Shown piece by piece: positions 8,073 to 16,901 of a stretch of 64,000 nt of DNA. Numbering within the stretch: the first letter of the stretch is position 1; every line of letters starts with the position of its first letter. The stretch comes from Bradyrhizobium sp. CCGB01 (GTDB taxonomy: Bacteria > Pseudomonadota > Alphaproteobacteria > Rhizobiales > Xanthobacteraceae): contig NZ_JANADK010000001.1 of the NCBI RefSeq assembly GCF_024199795.1, forward strand, positions 2,914,001 through 2,978,000. Reading direction: 5' to 3'. The translations under genes were made by a program, and so were the position numbers. A model generated the notes under the pieces. It was not told the origin of the DNA and searched no databases. It worked only from the letters and a program-made list of their open reading frames with translations.

Positions 8073-8959
8073 TACCCCGCGATCGCTCGCCAGTCCGCGC
8101 CGCGCAGCATCCGCATCACGGCGTTGGCGACCGCCGTGCGCTGCCGGCCGGCAACTCCGTAGAGGCTGACGGTGCGGCGGGCGTCGAGCCCCGTGACCGT
8201 GGCGCGCGTCAGCTTTTCCGGTACGGGTGAGGTGTGCGGCAGCATGGCGACGCCGATGTCGGCCTCGACCAGCTCGATCAAATCGCGCTCGTTCGAGATC
8301 TCGTGGCCATGTTCGACGTCGATGCCGCATTCGCGCAGGCTCGCGGAGATCCGGCCGAAATGCTCGCAGAATGTCCGGCTCAGAATCTGCTCTGCGCGCA
8401 GGTCGTCCAGGTCGATCGCGCTGCGGCCGGCCAGCCGATGTCCGTCGCTGACGACGAGCTCGAAGTTTTCGGTGAACAGGGGCCAGACGTCGAGCCGCTC
8501 CCAGGATTCGTCGATCTCGGCGGCGATGCCAAGCTCGGCCTCGCCTTTCTTCAGGAACTCGGCGACCTCGCGGCTCGAGCCGCGCAAGAAGCGGAATTCG
8601 AGCCGGTTGAACTGCCGCTTGATCTCGTTGAGATGCGGGATGAGCAGCGCAAGATCGATCGAATGCGTCAGCGCGATGCGCAGCGCACCGATCTCTCCAC
8701 TCTTGAACGAGGAAGCGAGCGAGCGCGCGCCGGCGGCGGCGTCATAGCACTGCTTGAGCAGCGGATGCATGCGCTGGCCGAGCTCGGTCAGCTGCGCCGC
8801 CGGCCGTTCGCGACGGAACAGGTCGCCGCCCAACTCGGCCTCGAGCTGCTTGATCGCGCGCGTCAGCGAGGGCTGCGTCACGTTGCACTCCTCGGCGGCG
8901 CGCGTGAAGTTCAATAGCTGCGCCACCGCGAGGAAATAGCGGACCTGGTGCATTTCCAT
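8072..8959 (-). CDS. LysR-family transcriptional regulator
   Basis: A 295-residue LysR regulator. The N-terminal winged helix-turn-helix (MEMHQVRYFLAVAQLLNFTR, residues 1-65) is of the standard type, followed by a periplasmic-binding-like effector domain. The start at 8959 is chosen because it gives the normal family N-terminus and has GGGGAG upstream; the frame also opens further upstream. It is divergent from the patatin gene. Its upstream region contains an ATAG-N7-GCAT site (9029-9043) related to the paired boxes at 6682-6715, so it may control both itself and the cupin / exported-protein promoters. Confidence 0.92.
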   Translation of the reverse strand: MEMHQVRYFLAVAQLLNFTRAAEECNVTQPSLTRAIKQLEAELGGDLFRRERPAAQLTELGQRMHPLLKQCYDAAAGARSLASSFKSGEIGALRIALTHSIDLALLIPHLNEIKRQFNRLEFRFLRGSSREVAEFLKKGEAELGIAAEIDESWERLDVWPLFTENFELVVSDGHRLAGRSAIDLDDLRAEQILSRTFCEHFGRISASLRECGIDVEHGHEISNERDLIELVEADIGVAMLPHTSPVPEKLTRATVTGLDARRTVSLYGVAGRQRTAVANAVMRMLRGADWRAIAG

Positions 8960-9028
8960 GGATCGGCTCCCCAGCAGGATCGGTCGGAAATCTAGCCGAT
9001 CGGGGCGGGGAATGACATCCCGCTTGCG

Positions 9029-9043
9029 ATAGCGCGCGGGCAT
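9029..9043. promoter_or_regulatory. Degenerate LysR-type box upstream of lysR
   Basis: ATAGCGCGCGGGCAT keeps the T-N11-A spacing and one exact half (ATAG) of the boxes at 6682 and 6701. CGATAGCGCGCG (9027-9038) is the exact reverse complement of 6706-6717. It lies about 70 bases before the lysR start, a usual place for autoregulation. Confidence 0.45.
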
Positions 9044-9070
9044 GGATTCGAAAGCCAAGCGGCATTCCAA

Positions 9071-9086
9071 AAGATCCTGCGATCTT
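9071..9086. promoter_or_regulatory. Perfect 6-4-6 inverted repeat in the lysR-patatin gap
   Basis: AAGATC-CTGC-GATCTT is a perfect dyad 77 bases before the patatin start and 112 bases before the lysR start. It could be an operator for one of the divergent genes; nothing else indicates which protein would bind it. Confidence 0.35.
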
Positions 9087-9162
9087 CTAAAACGGTAGTG
9101 CGTAACAAGACCGCCGCGTCCGACGAATATTCGGCCGGGGGCGGGCTTATCAGGAGCGAACC

Positions 9163-10299
9163 ATGAGCGGCGCGAAGGGCAAAGGTATGGAAATCCCGGG
9201 GCAAGTCGTGCTGGTGCTGCAAGGCGGCGGTGCGCTTGGTTCCTATCAGGTTGGTGTCTACCAGGCCCTGCACGAGGCGGGCATCGAGCCCGACTGGATC
9301 ATCGGCACCTCGATCGGTGCCATCAACGCGAGCCTTATCGCGGGCAACGCGCCGGAAAACCGGCTCGCGCGGCTGAGAGAGTTCTGGAAACGGATGGAGC
9401 AGAAGCCGGCCTGGGACTGGCGCGCCGCATTTCCCGGCTTCAACGAGAAGCTGGCCTATTGGTCGACCGTGACCCACGGCATTCCCGGCTTTTTCCGCCC
9501 CAATCCGCTGGCGCATGCCGGGGATTCCTATCCGCTCGGCGCCGATCACGCCGGCTACTATTCGACCGCACCGCTCGAGGCGACGCTGCGCGAGCTCGTC
9601 GACTTTGATCTGGCCAATCGCTGCGCGCCGCGCCTGACGGTCGGTGCGGCTCATGTCGGCACCAGCGAAATGCGCTATTTCGACAGCCGCGACGGCGAAT
9701 TGACGGTGAAGCACATCATGGCCTCGGGCGCGCTGCCGCCGGCTTTCCCGGCTGTACGTATCGACGGCGAGCTCTATTGGGACGGCGGCATCCTGTCGAA
9801 CACGCCGACGGAAGCGGTGTTCGACGACAATCCACGCAGGAATTCGCTGATCTTCTCGGTGCATTTGTGGAATCCTGTCGGCGCCGAGCCTGCGACGATG
9901 GCGGAGGTCTTGAACCGGCACAAGGACGTGATGTACTCCAGCCGCATCGCCAGCCAGATCACGCGCCAGCAGCAAACCCATCGCTTGCGACACGTCATCA
10001 ACCAGCTTGCAGCGCGGCTGCCGGAGACCGAGCGTAGCGATCCCGCCGTGATGGAGTTGATGAGCTACGGCTGTCCGACCCGCATGCACGTGGTTCGGTT
10101 GCTCGCGCCACAGCTCGATCGTGAGACCCATACCAAGGACATCGACTTCAGTCCGTCCGGGATCACGCGGCGCTGGCATGCCGGTTATGCTCACACGAAG
10201 TCGGTGCTCGCGCGAAAACCGTGGATCGGCGAATTCGACCCGCTGGCCGGCGTGGTGCTGCACGAGCATATGGACGAGATGCCGATTGCGGCGGAGTGA
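9163..10299 (+). CDS. Patatin-like phospholipase
   Basis: A 378-residue patatin-family lipid acyl hydrolase. The oxyanion motif LQGGGALGSYQVGVYQAL is at 23-40. The nucleophile elbow GTSIG is near residues 49-53 with the catalytic serine at 51, and the Asp of the dyad lies in YWDGGILSNTP near residue 206. The C-terminal third resembles the domain (DUF3734) fused to patatins in many alphaproteobacteria. No signal peptide is visible. The start is supported by AGGAG seven bases before ATG. It is divergent from lysR. Confidence 0.9.
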   Translation: MSGAKGKGMEIPGQVVLVLQGGGALGSYQVGVYQALHEAGIEPDWIIGTSIGAINASLIAGNAPENRLARLREFWKRMEQKPAWDWRAAFPGFNEKLAYWSTVTHGIPGFFRPNPLAHAGDSYPLGADHAGYYSTAPLEATLRELVDFDLANRCAPRLTVGAAHVGTSEMRYFDSRDGELTVKHIMASGALPPAFPAVRIDGELYWDGGILSNTPTEAVFDDNPRRNSLIFSVHLWNPVGAEPATMAEVLNRHKDVMYSSRIASQITRQQQTHRLRHVINQLAARLPETERSDPAVMELMSYGCPTRMHVVRLLAPQLDRETHTKDIDFSPSGITRRWHAGYAHTKSVLARKPWIGEFDPLAGVVLHEHMDEMPIAAE

Positions 10300-10384
10300 G
10301 GGCCTTGTCGCTGATTGTGTCGCGCGATGACGATTTCATGCGGGTGCTGTCCGGGTTATTGTTGCCGCGTCTTCATCGCGAGGC

Positions 10385-11341
10385 TTGCAATTGGTCGATG
10401 AGAGGGATTTGGAGTCGACGCTAGAGCTCGTCCGCGCCAACGCGGCGGGGCCGGTGGCCGGCGTGTTCGGTCCTGACACGGTGACGTGGCGGATCGACCG
10501 GGAGGCCGTCATCTTTCTCGGTGCCGGCCGCGCGCTGCTCCTTCAACTCGCGCATCCCTGGGTCGCGGCCGCCATCGCCGAGCATTCGCGGACCCTTGCC
10601 GATCCGATCGGCCGCTTCCATCGCACCTTCGACATCGTCTTTGCCATGGTGTTCGGCTCGCTCGACCGGGCGCAGCTGTCGTCCCGGCAACTGCACCGGC
10701 GTCACAGCATGATCGTCGGCGAGATGCCCGAGACGGTCGGTCCGTTCGCGGCCGGCTCGCGTTACTGCGCCAACGACATCCCGTCGCTGCGCTGGGTTCA
10801 CGCGACGCTGGTCGAGACTGCGCTGATGGCGCACGATCTGGTGCTGCCGCCGCTCTCGGCCGAGGAGCGCGAGCGCTACTGGACCGAGAGCCGGACGTAT
10901 GGCGCGTTGTTCGGATTGACGGGCGATGATCTGCCGGCGGATTGGGCCGGCTTTGCTGCCTACGCGGCGGCGATGGCACAGTCGGAGACGCTGACCGTCA
11001 GCCCGGCCGCACGCGAGATCGCCGCGCAGATCTTTGGCGGCGCGCGCCCGTGGCTGCGGCCACCGCGATGGTATCGCGCGCTCACGGCGCGGATGTTGCC
11101 AGAGCCGATACGTGCGGGTTTTGGGTTTGAGTTAAGCGAGCGTGACGCGAGATCGGCGGACAACGCGCTGAGATGGATCAGGCGCGTCTATCCGAAACTG
11201 CCTGACCGGCTGCGCTATGTCGGTCCCTATCAGGAAGCGCTGGCGCGGCTGAATGGCGAGACCGGGCCCGACTGGATGACCCGCTGCCTCAACCGGGCCT
11301 GGATCGGCCGGCCGCAGATGGACGTGCGCGGGAAGGGGTGA
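10385..11341 (+). CDS. DUF2236 / MpaB-type oxygenase-family protein
   Basis: About 318 residues with the DUF2236 pattern: an N-terminal FGPDTVTWRIDREAVIFLGAGR, then LQLAHPWVAAAIAEHS and FHRTFDIVFAMVFG, and further histidine-rich helices (RRHSMIVGEMP). The family includes latex-clearing-type and MpaB haem or metal oxygenases. No reaction can be assigned here. No ATG fits the N-terminus; a TTG at 10385 or, with GAGG seven bases upstream, a TTG at 10391 is the likely start. It follows the patatin gene by 85 bases and may share its transcript. Confidence 0.75.
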   Translation: MQLVDERDLESTLELVRANAAGPVAGVFGPDTVTWRIDREAVIFLGAGRALLLQLAHPWVAAAIAEHSRTLADPIGRFHRTFDIVFAMVFGSLDRAQLSSRQLHRRHSMIVGEMPETVGPFAAGSRYCANDIPSLRWVHATLVETALMAHDLVLPPLSAEERERYWTESRTYGALFGLTGDDLPADWAGFAAYAAAMAQSETLTVSPAAREIAAQIFGGARPWLRPPRWYRALTARMLPEPIRAGFGFELSERDARSADNALRWIRRVYPKLPDRLRYVGPYQEALARLNGETGPDWMTRCLNRAWIGRPQMDVRGKG

Positions 11342-11366
11342 GGCTCTCCGCCGGCACCACAAACTC

Positions 11367-11446
11367 CGTCATTGCCAGCGTAGCGAAGCAATCCAGACTG
11401 CTGCCGCGGAGGGATTCTGGATTGCTTCGCTACGCTCGCAATGACG
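11367..11446. repeat. Intergenic palindromic repeat, 31-bp arms
   Basis: The arms 11367-11397 and 11416-11446 are inverted copies with one mismatch in 31 bases around an 18-base spacer. The arms begin CGTCATTGCC and end CAATGACG. It sits exactly between the convergent DUF2236 and glgA genes, where it could form a bidirectional terminator structure. Similar GCAATGACG-flanked elements are widespread in Bradyrhizobium. Confidence 0.8.
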
Positions 11447-11468
11447 TGGAAACGCCTCGGGCGCTCTC

Positions 11469-12884
11469 TCACGCCGACGCCAGCTTCCGGTATAGCGCGC
11501 TATAGCTCCCTGCCGAGATGCTCCAGGAGAACGATCGTCCCATCGCGCTGCGGCGCATGGAGTCGAGCTGGTCGTGCGCCATGAAGGTCGAGAAGGCGCG
11601 GCGGACGCCGCCGAGGAAGGATGCTCGCGAGGGCTGCGAGAACAAAAAGCCGGTTTCGCCGTCGGTGATGGTCTCGGCAAGGCCGCCGGTCTGATGACCG
11701 ATCGGCAGCGAGCCGAAACGCTGGGCGTACATCTGGCTGAGCCCGCAGGGCTCGAAGCGCGACGGCATCAATGTGAAGTCGCTGCCGGCGAAGATGCGGC
11801 GGGCCTGGGCCTCGTTGAAGCCGATCGTAACCCCGATCGCGTCGGGGCGGCGGCGATGGGCGTCGATCAGCGCCTGCTCGAGCGCGGGCTCTCCGGAGCC
11901 GGTGACCACGATCTGCCCGCCGGCATCGATGATCTCGTCGGCGGCCGACAGCACGAGGTCGATGCCCTTCTGGTGCACGAGGCGTGCGACGATCGCGAAC
12001 ATCGGTCCGCGTGACACCGCGAGCCCGAACTGCTTGCGCACATAGTCGGCATTGGCCTTCTTGCCGACCCAGTCGCCGGCGCCGAATTGCTGGGCGAGCT
12101 GGGCGCAGGAGCGGGGGTCCCAGCTCTCGTCGATGCCGTTGAGGATGCCGGTGAGCTCGGCCGCGTCGGAGCGGACGCGCAGCAGGCCTTCGAGGCCGCA
12201 GCCGAATTCCTCCGTCGTGATCTCGCGTGCGTAAGTGCCGCTGACGGTGGTGAGATGCGAGGCGTAGACCAGCCCGGCCTTGAGGAAGGAGAGCTGGTCG
12301 TAGAACTCGACGCCGTCGATGTGGAAGGAGCTTTCGGGGACGCCGATCCGCCGCAGCGACTCTTTTGGGAAGAGACCCTGATAGGCGAGGTTGTGGATGG
12401 TCAGGATCGACGGCAGCCTGGCCCCGCGCCAGGCGAGATAGGCCGGCACGAGCGAGGCCTGCCAGTCATTGGCATGAATCAGGTCTGCTGCCCAATTCTT
12501 GTCCAGCTTGCCCATGGCCAGCTCAGCGGCTGCCGAGGCAAAGCGCGCAAAGCGGATGTCGTTGTCGGGCCAGTCGCGCCCGGACTCGTCGCCATAGGGA
12601 TTGCCGGGCCGGTCGTAGAGTTGTGAGCACAACAGCACATAGACCGGCAGGCCGTCCTTGGTCGCGGCCCGGCCGAGCGAGCAGGCCGGCATCTCCGCGA
12701 ACGGCGGACAGCGGCCAACGATCTGAATATGCGTGAGTTGTTCGATGATGTCGCGATAGCCGGGCAACATGACCCGAATGTCGGCGAAGGCACGCAAGGC
12801 TCGGGGAAGGGCGGCCGAAACGGCGCCGAGTCCGCCAACGCGGACGAAGTCGTCCATCTCGGTTGTGACGAACAAGACCCTCAA
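11469..12884 (-). CDS. glgA: Glycogen synthase (ADP-glucose type, GT5)
   Basis: A 471-residue glycosyltransferase family 5 enzyme that elongates alpha-1,4-glucan from ADP-glucose. The N-terminus MRVLFVTTEMDDFVRVGGLG is the GlgA glycine-rich loop, with RVGGL in place of the usual KTGGL. The C-terminal Rossmann half has PSRFEPCGLSQMYAQRFGSL followed by HQTGGLAETI, both standard. The length is normal. It is divergent from the CoA-transferase gene and convergent with the DUF2236 gene; no other glycogen genes are in the window, so it is not in a glg operon here. Confidence 0.9.
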   Translation of the reverse strand: MRVLFVTTEMDDFVRVGGLGAVSAALPRALRAFADIRVMLPGYRDIIEQLTHIQIVGRCPPFAEMPACSLGRAATKDGLPVYVLLCSQLYDRPGNPYGDESGRDWPDNDIRFARFASAAAELAMGKLDKNWAADLIHANDWQASLVPAYLAWRGARLPSILTIHNLAYQGLFPKESLRRIGVPESSFHIDGVEFYDQLSFLKAGLVYASHLTTVSGTYAREITTEEFGCGLEGLLRVRSDAAELTGILNGIDESWDPRSCAQLAQQFGAGDWVGKKANADYVRKQFGLAVSRGPMFAIVARLVHQKGIDLVLSAADEIIDAGGQIVVTGSGEPALEQALIDAHRRRPDAIGVTIGFNEAQARRIFAGSDFTLMPSRFEPCGLSQMYAQRFGSLPIGHQTGGLAETITDGETGFLFSQPSRASFLGGVRRAFSTFMAHDQLDSMRRSAMGRSFSWSISAGSYSALYRKLASA

Positions 12885-13078
12885 GAACAGCTGCCCTCTT
12901 CCGATCCCTCTTGCTGCTATGCAAGAACGGGTCCAGTTGTCCTGGAATTCCCAAGCCCGCCCGCAGAACGCGTCCGTTCGGTAAAGACTTTCCTACCCAG
13001 CCGCCGCCCTCTAGGGTCGGCGCATCAACAAGAGAGAACTTCGATAGTTCCTAAGCGGCCGAGGGGGCGCAGGCGGGC

Positions 13079-14275
13079 ATGCAGTTAGCAGATAAGCATG
13101 AGGGGACGACGACAAAGGCCTTCGCGGGCCTGAGGGTCCTGGATTTTTCGACCACCATCGCCGGTCCCCATTGTGCCCGGATGCTTGCCGACATGGGCGC
13201 CGAGGTCATCAAGATCGAGACCGACGGCGGCGAGACGATGCGGACCCGGCCGCCGCTGCGCAAAGGCTGCAGCACCGTGTTCGGCCAGCTCAATGTCGGC
13301 AAGAAAAGCGTCGTGCTCGACCTCAAGTCCGAGGACGGCAAGGAGGCGGTGCGGCGGCTGGCCGCGACCGCCGACATCCTGGTCGAGAATTTTCGCCCCG
13401 GCGTAATGCGCCGCCTGCGGCTCGACTACGACAATCTGCGGCCGGTCAACCCCAAGCTGATCTATTGCTCGATCTCGGGCTATGGCCAGAGCGGCCCCTC
13501 GGCCGAGCTGCCGGCCTACGCCCCGGTGATCCATGCGGCCTCCGGCTACGACATGGCGCATCTCGCCTACCAGCCCGGCCGCAACCGCCCGGATTATTGC
13601 GGCATCTATCACGCCGACGTCGTCACCGGCACCTACGGTTTCGGCGCGATTGCATCTGCGCTCTATCAGCGCACCGTGACCGGGCTCGGCCAGCACGTCG
13701 ACGTCTCCATGCTGGAATCGATGCTGAGCTTGACGGTGATCGAGTTGCAGAGCTCGCAATTCGCCGTGAAGCCGCCGCCGCGCCCTATGTTCGGCCCGAC
13801 CGAGACGGCGAATGGCTACGTCATGATCACGGTCGCCAGCGAGAAGACGTTTCAGGGCCTGATGGGGGTGATCGGCCGGCTCGAATGGATCACCGACGCG
13901 CGCTTCTCCAGCTATGCCCCGCGCCGCGAGAACTGGGCCGACATGATGGATGGCGTCGAAGCCTGGTCGCGGCCGCTCACGACCGACGCGTGCCTTGTCG
14001 CGCTTGGCGCGGCCGGCGTGCCGGCCTCGGCCTATCGCACCGTGTCCGAGGCGCTGGCCGATCCGCAGCTCGCGCACCGGCAGGCGCTCTCGTCCGTGGA
14101 GGACGAGGGCGGCTCGTTCCAGGTGCTCAATCTGCCGTTCCGGATGTCGGGCGCCGACACCACGCCCGCCAAGACGATGGCCGTGCTCGGCGAGCACACG
14201 GATGCACTGCGCGACGAGATCGGCCTCGCCAGTGAGGCGCCAATTCCGACAGGCAAAACAGCCGCGCCGCGCTGA
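13079..14275 (+). CDS. CaiB/BaiF family III CoA transferase
   Basis: A 398-residue family III CoA transferase. The N-terminal segment GLRVLDFSTTIAGPHCARML and the following GAEVIKIE, NVGKKSVVLDLK and ENFRPGVMRRLRLDYDNL are hallmark family segments. The enzyme moves CoA between carboxylic acids; the substrate pair is not readable. It is followed at 14408 by a peptide-type ABC importer operon, with 132 bases between, so a functional link is possible but not shown. Confidence 0.9.
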   Translation: MQLADKHEGTTTKAFAGLRVLDFSTTIAGPHCARMLADMGAEVIKIETDGGETMRTRPPLRKGCSTVFGQLNVGKKSVVLDLKSEDGKEAVRRLAATADILVENFRPGVMRRLRLDYDNLRPVNPKLIYCSISGYGQSGPSAELPAYAPVIHAASGYDMAHLAYQPGRNRPDYCGIYHADVVTGTYGFGAIASALYQRTVTGLGQHVDVSMLESMLSLTVIELQSSQFAVKPPPRPMFGPTETANGYVMITVASEKTFQGLMGVIGRLEWITDARFSSYAPRRENWADMMDGVEAWSRPLTTDACLVALGAAGVPASAYRTVSEALADPQLAHRQALSSVEDEGGSFQVLNLPFRMSGADTTPAKTMAVLGEHTDALRDEIGLASEAPIPTGKTAAPR

Positions 14276-14407
14276 GCGCATTGCGCCGCGCGCGTGCGGC
14301 ATTTGATCTCTCGTGCGTTCCTCTTGCCGTCGCGTGCATTTGTCGCCAATCTCGCCTCCGAGTCATTCAACGATCCGAAACATCGGACGAGGATCCCGGG
14401 AGGAACC

Positions 14408-15943
14408 ATGACGAACATTGCTGCCGCGGTGCGCAAGCATGCGCCGATTTTCCTTGTTGCGGCATTTGCGCTTGTCCCACCAGCGCAAGCGCAAAAATCG
14501 GGCGGCAGCATCACCGTCGGCCAGGAGCTGGAGATTACGGGCTTCGATCCGCTCAAGGTCGGCGTCTACGACACCTCGACCTTCACCGCGGCGGCCGCGA
14601 TCTTCGACACGCTGACCACGCTCGATGAGAAGGGCGAGGCCGCGCCAAAGCTGGCGGTGTCCTGGACCCATTCCGACGATTACAAGAGCTGGACCTTCAA
14701 GCTGCGCCAGGGCGTGAAATTCCACGACGGCACGCCGTTCAACGCGCAGGCCTTCAAGGAGAATTTCGACCGGCAGAAGGACCCCGCCAACAAGTGCCGC
14801 TGCGCCTTCTACATCACCAACGTCAAGGAGGTGCTGGCGCCCGACGAATACACCGTCATCTATAACCTCACTGATCCAGCCGTGAATTTGCCGGCAACCA
14901 ACACCATCCAGAGCCAGAACAACGTCGTGCATTCGCCGACGGCCTGGAAGACCAAGGGCGACGACTACAACCGCAATCCCGTCGGCACCGGCCCCTACAT
15001 CCTGAAATCATGGTCCGCCGGCGACCGCATGGTGCTGGAGAAGAACCCCAACTACTGGGACAAGGGCCGGCCCTATCTCGACCGCATCATCCTCAAGCCG
15101 CTGCCCGACGCGCAGTCGCGTTTCGCCTCGCTGCAATCGGGCGAGGCCGACATCATCTGGGATGACGAGAACGACGCCGACAACATCATGAAGGCGCAGA
15201 AGGACTCCAAGCTCACCGTGCACACCTACAAGGGCTCGGGCGCGCAGGTCTATGCCTTCAACACCAAGCAGGCGCCGTTCGACGACGTCCGCGTGCGCCA
15301 GGCGCTGGTGATGTCGATCGACCGTCCAAAAATGTCGCAGGCGATCAGCAACGGCCTGAGCCGGCCCGCGTCCAACCCTTACGGCGACGGCTCCTGGGTC
15401 AAATGCAAGGACGACGGCGCGTTGCCGTTCGACGTCGAGAAGGCCAAGGCCCTGCTCAAGGACTACGGCAAGCCGGTCGAGTTCAAGATGCTGGTGACCG
15501 CGACGCCGCGCGGCCGCATGATCGGCCAGGTGCTCCAGCAGTTCTGGAAGCGCGCCGGCGCCAATATGGAGATCGAGCAGGTCGACCAGGCCACCATCCC
15601 GCCGCGCGCCTTCATGCGTCAGTTCCAGCTCGTGCCGTGGCGCATCGTCGATCTCGCCGATCCCGATCCGCAGATGTATGCGAACTTCCGTAGCGGCAGT
15701 CCGCTGGCGCTCTCCAACTTTGCCGATCCGGAGCTGGACCGGCTGCTCGATCATTCGCGCACCACCGCCGATACCGCGGCGCGTATCGAGGACTATTGCG
15801 CGATCAGCCGCCTGATCAACAAGGAGGCGATCTGGTTCTGGACCTTCCAGAACACCTATTATGCGCTGTCGAGCGCCAAGCTGAAGGGCTTTCCAAAAAT
15901 CTACAACGGCGTGATCGACGTCTCCTCCACCTGGCTGGAATGA
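14408..15943 (+). CDS. ABC transporter substrate-binding protein, peptide/nickel/opine family (SBP_bac_5)
   Basis: A 511-residue periplasmic binding protein with a signal peptide (about 1-28, ending PPAQAQ). The family segments LAVSWTHSDDYKSWTFKLRQGVKFHDGTPF and NPVGTGPYILKSW are present. ATG at 14408 follows GGGAGGAACC, so I use it although the frame opens earlier. It is the first gene of a complete importer with two permeases and two ATPases of the Dpp/Opp type. The ligand could be a peptide, glutathione or another small molecule. Confidence 0.92.
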   Translation: MTNIAAAVRKHAPIFLVAAFALVPPAQAQKSGGSITVGQELEITGFDPLKVGVYDTSTFTAAAAIFDTLTTLDEKGEAAPKLAVSWTHSDDYKSWTFKLRQGVKFHDGTPFNAQAFKENFDRQKDPANKCRCAFYITNVKEVLAPDEYTVIYNLTDPAVNLPATNTIQSQNNVVHSPTAWKTKGDDYNRNPVGTGPYILKSWSAGDRMVLEKNPNYWDKGRPYLDRIILKPLPDAQSRFASLQSGEADIIWDDENDADNIMKAQKDSKLTVHTYKGSGAQVYAFNTKQAPFDDVRVRQALVMSIDRPKMSQAISNGLSRPASNPYGDGSWVKCKDDGALPFDVEKAKALLKDYGKPVEFKMLVTATPRGRMIGQVLQQFWKRAGANMEIEQVDQATIPPRAFMRQFQLVPWRIVDLADPDPQMYANFRSGSPLALSNFADPELDRLLDHSRTTADTAARIEDYCAISRLINKEAIWFWTFQNTYYALSSAKLKGFPKIYNGVIDVSSTWLE

Positions 15944-15950
15944 CCGCGCG

Positions 15951-16901
15951 ATGCTGAACTTCGTCGTGCGGCGGCTGCTTGCCATCCTGCCGGTGCTGCT
16001 TGCGGTCTCGCTGCTCACCTTCCTGATCGCCTCGCTGCTGCCGGGCGATCTCGCCTACGTCATCCTCGGTGATCAGGCGACGCCGGAGAATGTCGCGGCG
16101 CTGCGCCGTGACATGGGGCTCGACCAGCCGCTGTGGTGGCGCTACCTGAGCTGGCTTGGTCACGTCCTGCAAGGCGATCTCGGCCGCTCGTTCCGCACCG
16201 GGCAGACGGTGCTGCAGGCGGTCGCCGAACGCATTCCGGTCTCGCTCGAGCTGATGCTGATGGCCGAGTTCATCGGGCTCCTGATCGGCGTTCCCGTGGC
16301 GATTGCCTGCGCCGCGCGGGCCGGCGGCGCGTTCGATCGCTTCATGACCGGCAGCGCCTTCGCCATGCTGTCGATGCCGTCGTTCCTGACCGCCATTCTC
16401 CTGATCTACCTGTTCGCGGTCGAGCTGCACTGGCTGCCGGCGACCGGCTATGTGCCGTTCAGCGAGGCGCCGCTGTCGAACCTGCGCTTCTTCGTGCTGC
16501 CGGCTTTGACGCTGGCCCTCGCCGAATGGCCCGGCATCATGCGGGTGCTGCGCTCCGACATGATCGCGACCTTGCAGGAGGACTATATCGCGCTCGCGAA
16601 AGCAAAAGGCCTCAAGCCCGCGCGCATCCTGTTCGTGCATGCGCTCAAACCATCATCGCTGACCCTGGTGACGGTGACAGGCATCAATATCGGCCGCCTG
16701 CTCGGCGGCACGCTGATCGTGGAATCGATCTTCGCGCTGCCGGGCATCGGCCGGCTGCTGGTTGGCGCGATCTACACCCGCGACCTCGTCATCCTCCAGG
16801 GCGTGGTTCTGCTGGTCGCCTGCGGCTTCGTCCTCGTCAATTTCATCGTCGACATGCTCTACGCCGTGCTCGATCCGAGGATCCGCCATGGCCACGCTTG
16901 A
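15951..16901 (+). CDS. ABC transporter permease, DppB-like
   Basis: A 316-residue inner-membrane permease with about six helices. It has the N-terminal LLAILPVLLAVSLLTFLIAS segment typical of DppB/OppB and the EAA coupling loop (EDYIALAKAKGLKPARILFV, about 204-223) that contacts the ATPases. It starts 7 bases after the binding-protein stop and overlaps the next permease by 14 bases, so the genes are translated as one operon. Confidence 0.93.
   Translation: MLNFVVRRLLAILPVLLAVSLLTFLIASLLPGDLAYVILGDQATPENVAALRRDMGLDQPLWWRYLSWLGHVLQGDLGRSFRTGQTVLQAVAERIPVSLELMLMAEFIGLLIGVPVAIACAARAGGAFDRFMTGSAFAMLSMPSFLTAILLIYLFAVELHWLPATGYVPFSEAPLSNLRFFVLPALTLALAEWPGIMRVLRSDMIATLQEDYIALAKAKGLKPARILFVHALKPSSLTLVTVTGINIGRLLGGTLIVESIFALPGIGRLLVGAIYTRDLVILQGVVLLVACGFVLVNFIVDMLYAVLDPRIRHGHA

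Noticed and set aside
11491..11504. TATAGCGCGCTATA palindrome near the end of glgA
   Set aside because: It resembles the LysR-type boxes but lies inside coding sequence near the stop and has a 4-base rather than 7-base centre.
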